Origin: Candidatus Flexifilum breve
Lineage (GTDB): Bacteria > Chloroflexota > Anaerolineae > Aggregatilineales > Phototrophicaceae
Direction: 5' to 3'
Length of the DNA: 64,000 nt
Assembly: GCA_016717205.1 (NCBI GenBank)
Contig: JADKGC010000001.1
Coordinates: forward strand, 744,001 to 808,000
Shown: positions 62,163 to 64,000 of the stretch, piece after piece
Numbering within the stretch: position 1 is the first letter of the stretch
Layout of the letters: each line of letters starts with the position of its first letter
Translations under genes and position numbers: made by a program
Notes under the pieces: generated by a model
The model's input: only the letters and a program-made list of their open reading frames with translations
Databases searched by the model: none
Told to the model about the DNA's origin: nothing

Positions 62163-64000
62163 TTACTCGCTAGCAGCTAGGAGGTCCGCGGCACTAATCC
62201 TGTAATGCTCAATAACCTCAATAGGTTGCCACCCCAATCTCGCTGGGTTATTCAACAAATGTAGCTCTGGCGTTGTTGCGCAGTTGTACACGAAATACAG
62301 CCAGTAATCCCCTTTGAGACGTACAGCGGTCTTGTGCTCGTTAGGCGTCAGCGCTACTTCGCCGACAAAGGCTCGCCCCTTCACCTCAATGAAGCGCACT
62401 TCAACAGCGGTCTGCGGGTCTTCGGGGTGATAGCGGCGCGAAATCAAGTCGTAGCCCCGGTCAAGGTGTTCGACGCTCTCTACCTCACAGCCGCGCTCCT
62501 GCTCGTGGCGGATCGCTTCTTGCACCGCGATGCGCTCAATCTCATCATCGCGTACCATCGGCGCGACTTCCGGCGTCTCTCGTTCCGGATGCGGCAGTAC
62601 CCAGGCCCGTCCCAAATGCCGGATTTCACCGATGCTGCATTCGCGCTCGCGTTCTAAATCGACAAAGCGCCGCTCAAACCGTGCGTTGAGTTCGTCCATG
62701 CGATCCAGCAGAATCGCCTTGCGCCCTTCCAGCCCCGGATCGCTGGAACGCGACATTTCCAGATCACCGTACTGCACCTGTAAGCGGTTCAGCAGGGCTT
62801 CATAGCTCGCCCGTGCATGATTGAGGATCGTGTCCGATTGCCGCGCACGTTCGCCGCGCACCTCGCTCAACAGGTCGGTGACATCTTCCGCGATCAACAG
62901 GCTTTCGCTCTCGGCGGTATCGGGCAGCACCCCAACAGTCGGCGGCTGTGTCCCTTCCGGCGCGGGGATCAAGTCAATGAACAGCGTCGGTTGGCGCACG
63001 CTGCGCTTACCATCCGCCTCAGTCTGCACGGCAAACAGGCGTTGATGCAGGGTATTGCCCAGCCCATCCACAATCGATGCGCTGAACACATCCAACAGTG
63101 CGGGTGAACTGCGGTGCGCATCATAGAAGATCGCACCGCGGCGGATGACATCTTCCGCCTGTTCGGCTGTATATGCTCGCACCGCTTCAAACAGGGGATG
63201 TCCCGGCGTCACCCATTCCAGCGTCGGATCGTCGCTCAAGGCCGATTTGTCAAAGACAATGGCTTTGTACTCACGCCCCAGTTTGCCAAAGCGCGGTTCG
63301 CCTTGCTCGCCGATGCCCCACAGCAGTCGCGGCACGCGTCCCATCCGATAGACGTTTGAATCCCGACGCACAGGAGCGGGATGCAGACCACTGAGCGGCG
63401 CGGCCTCAACGAAGAAGTCGGCTACCACTTCCGGCACGAGCCGCCGATCTCGGGCCTCAGCCGCTTTGCCGATGATAGCCGATAGGTTGAGCTCGCGTTT
63501 CGCCAACCCTTCCAACGCCGAATCTGTGATCTGGCGGAAACGGGTGGTGTCCACGTCGCGCACAATCCGCGCCTTGATCGTCTCCTCGGTTTGGTTGCGC
63601 GCATACATATCACGCAGCATCTTCTCCAGCGCATTGGCTGGGAACACATCGCCGAGCACATTGAAGACTTTGCCCGTGCGTTCTGGGTCGAGGTCGCGTT
63701 CAATTGCTTTGATACGTTCAAACAGCTTCTGGAAGACCCTACCCTCGCGCGTATTGTTTGAGACGAAGTTGAAGATCAGGCAGTCTTTCTCTTGCCCGTA
63801 GCGATGAATACGTCCCATCCGCTGCTCTAGGCGGATCGGGTTCCACGGGATGTCGTAATTGATCATGAACCAGCAGAATTGCAGGTTGATGCCTTCCCCT
63901 GCAGCCTCGGTTGCCACCATGACACGGCAGTCCTCTTTGAACTCGCGCTCGGCGTAGATTCGGGTTCCCGGCGTGTCCCGATCCCCGATCTTCATCCCGC
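62163..64000 (-). CDS. SNF2-type helicase with DUF3883-like C-terminus (5' end off the window)
   Basis: Open to the right edge; the ATG at 63995 is internal, since the preceding codons continue the helicase C domain (GGMKIGDRDTPGTR). Motifs V and VI are complete: VMVATEAAGEGINLQF, IPWNPIRLEQRMGRIHRYGQ. A long helical middle follows, then at about 520-590 of the visible part a DUF3883-like module (GYDLISRRY, VRFIEVKGRAF, ELHLLNNPARLGW), a nuclease-like fold often found at the ends of defence helicases. The N-terminal ATPase half (Walker A, DEAH) is outside the window. It is the first visible gene of the operon. Confidence 0.88.
   Translation of the reverse strand, partial: GMKIGDRDTPGTRIYAEREFKEDCRVMVATEAAGEGINLQFCWFMINYDIPWNPIRLEQRMGRIHRYGQEKDCLIFNFVSNNTREGRVFQKLFERIKAIERDLDPERTGKVFNVLGDVFPANALEKMLRDMYARNQTEETIKARIVRDVDTTRFRQITDSALEGLAKRELNLSAIIGKAAEARDRRLVPEVVADFFVEAAPLSGLHPAPVRRDSNVYRMGRVPRLLWGIGEQGEPRFGKLGREYKAIVFDKSALSDDPTLEWVTPGHPLFEAVRAYTAEQAEDVIRRGAIFYDAHRSSPALLDVFSASIVDGLGNTLHQRLFAVQTEADGKRSVRQPTLFIDLIPAPEGTQPPTVGVLPDTAESESLLIAEDVTDLLSEVRGERARQSDTILNHARASYEALLNRLQVQYGDLEMSRSSDPGLEGRKAILLDRMDELNARFERRFVDLERERECSIGEIRHLGRAWVLPHPERETPEVAPMVRDDEIERIAVQEAIRHEQERGCEVESVEHLDRGYDLISRRYHPEDPQTAVEVRFIEVKGRAFVGEVALTPNEHKTAVRLKGDYWLYFVYNCATTPELHLLNNPARLGWQPIEVIEHYRISAADLLAASE

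Noticed and set aside
53692..64000. BREX or DISARM system
   Set aside because: No PglZ, BrxC/BrxL, DrmB (DUF1998) or PLD gene is visible; the DUF499-DUF1156 pair fits a different layout.

Overview
The window looks like a chromosomal segment of a Chloroflexota bacterium, probably Anaerolineae-like. The evidence is a secreted CSLREA-domain protein, a very large TPR-CHAT protein, two TIR-STAND proteins (one ending in WD repeats), IS481-type insertion sequences, and an SOS-type imuA-imuB-dnaE2 cassette with a GAAC-N4-GTTC box. This is inferred from gene content; no rRNA or tRNA gene was seen. Housekeeping-like stretches are GC-rich. The CHAT, PKD and parts of the defence loci are clearly AT-richer, which suggests transfer.

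Layout. 1-4354 (-): 5' part of a giant secreted CSLREA / beta-helix / Calx-beta-like repeat protein that runs off the left edge. 4730-7184: an IS481-type element with a dead transposase, holding a second IS481-type element nested inside it with an exact 6-bp target duplication. 7345-8937 (-): a hybrid two-component regulator. 9166-10831 (+): a glycosyltransferase and a hexapeptide acyltransferase. 10793-20603 (-): an eight-gene exopolysaccharide operon (GT2, two GT4, a polytopic GT-C-like protein, a DUF1616-like protein, a flippase, a BcsB-like protein, a small membrane protein). 21525-23907 (+): remnant of a large-serine-recombinase element. 24084-30706 (-): a TPR-CHAT protease, a small membrane protein and an orphan gene. 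31042-36335 (+): LexA-type box, imuA, imuB, a DUF6504-like gene and dnaE2. 36678-39245 (-): secreted PKD protein. 39805-48555: TIR-NACHT-HEAT gene (+), tyrosine recombinase (-), EAD-TIR-NB-ARC-WD40 gene (+). 48556-52800: a gene-poor zone with nine copies of a 15-bp palindrome, an IS481-type element and two phage-like gene fragments cut at the palindromes. 52829-53365 (-): HNH-AP2 endonuclease. 53692-64000 (-): a multi-gene defence locus consisting of a SNF2-type helicase with a DUF3883-like end, a phosphoribosyltransferase, a DprA-DUF1156 methylase fusion, a small possible nuclease and a DUF499 ATPase.

The most unusual feature is the 53.7-64 kb locus. It combines a helicase-methylase-ATPase defence layout with a DprA-PRTase pair by fusing DprA to the methylase. 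The part of the methylase gene that encodes the DPPY catalytic motif has a different base composition. The palindrome-bounded gene fragments at 51.8-52.8 kb and the CHAT / membrane-protein pair are the next most interesting.

Caution: several otherwise good genes (serine recombinase, dnaE2, the WD40 STAND gene, the DUF499 gene) each need one or two inserted bases to read through, mostly in or beside short G, C or A runs. The TIR-NACHT gene needs one base removed. Either the assembly carries indel errors or many genes here are decaying; raw reads would settle it.
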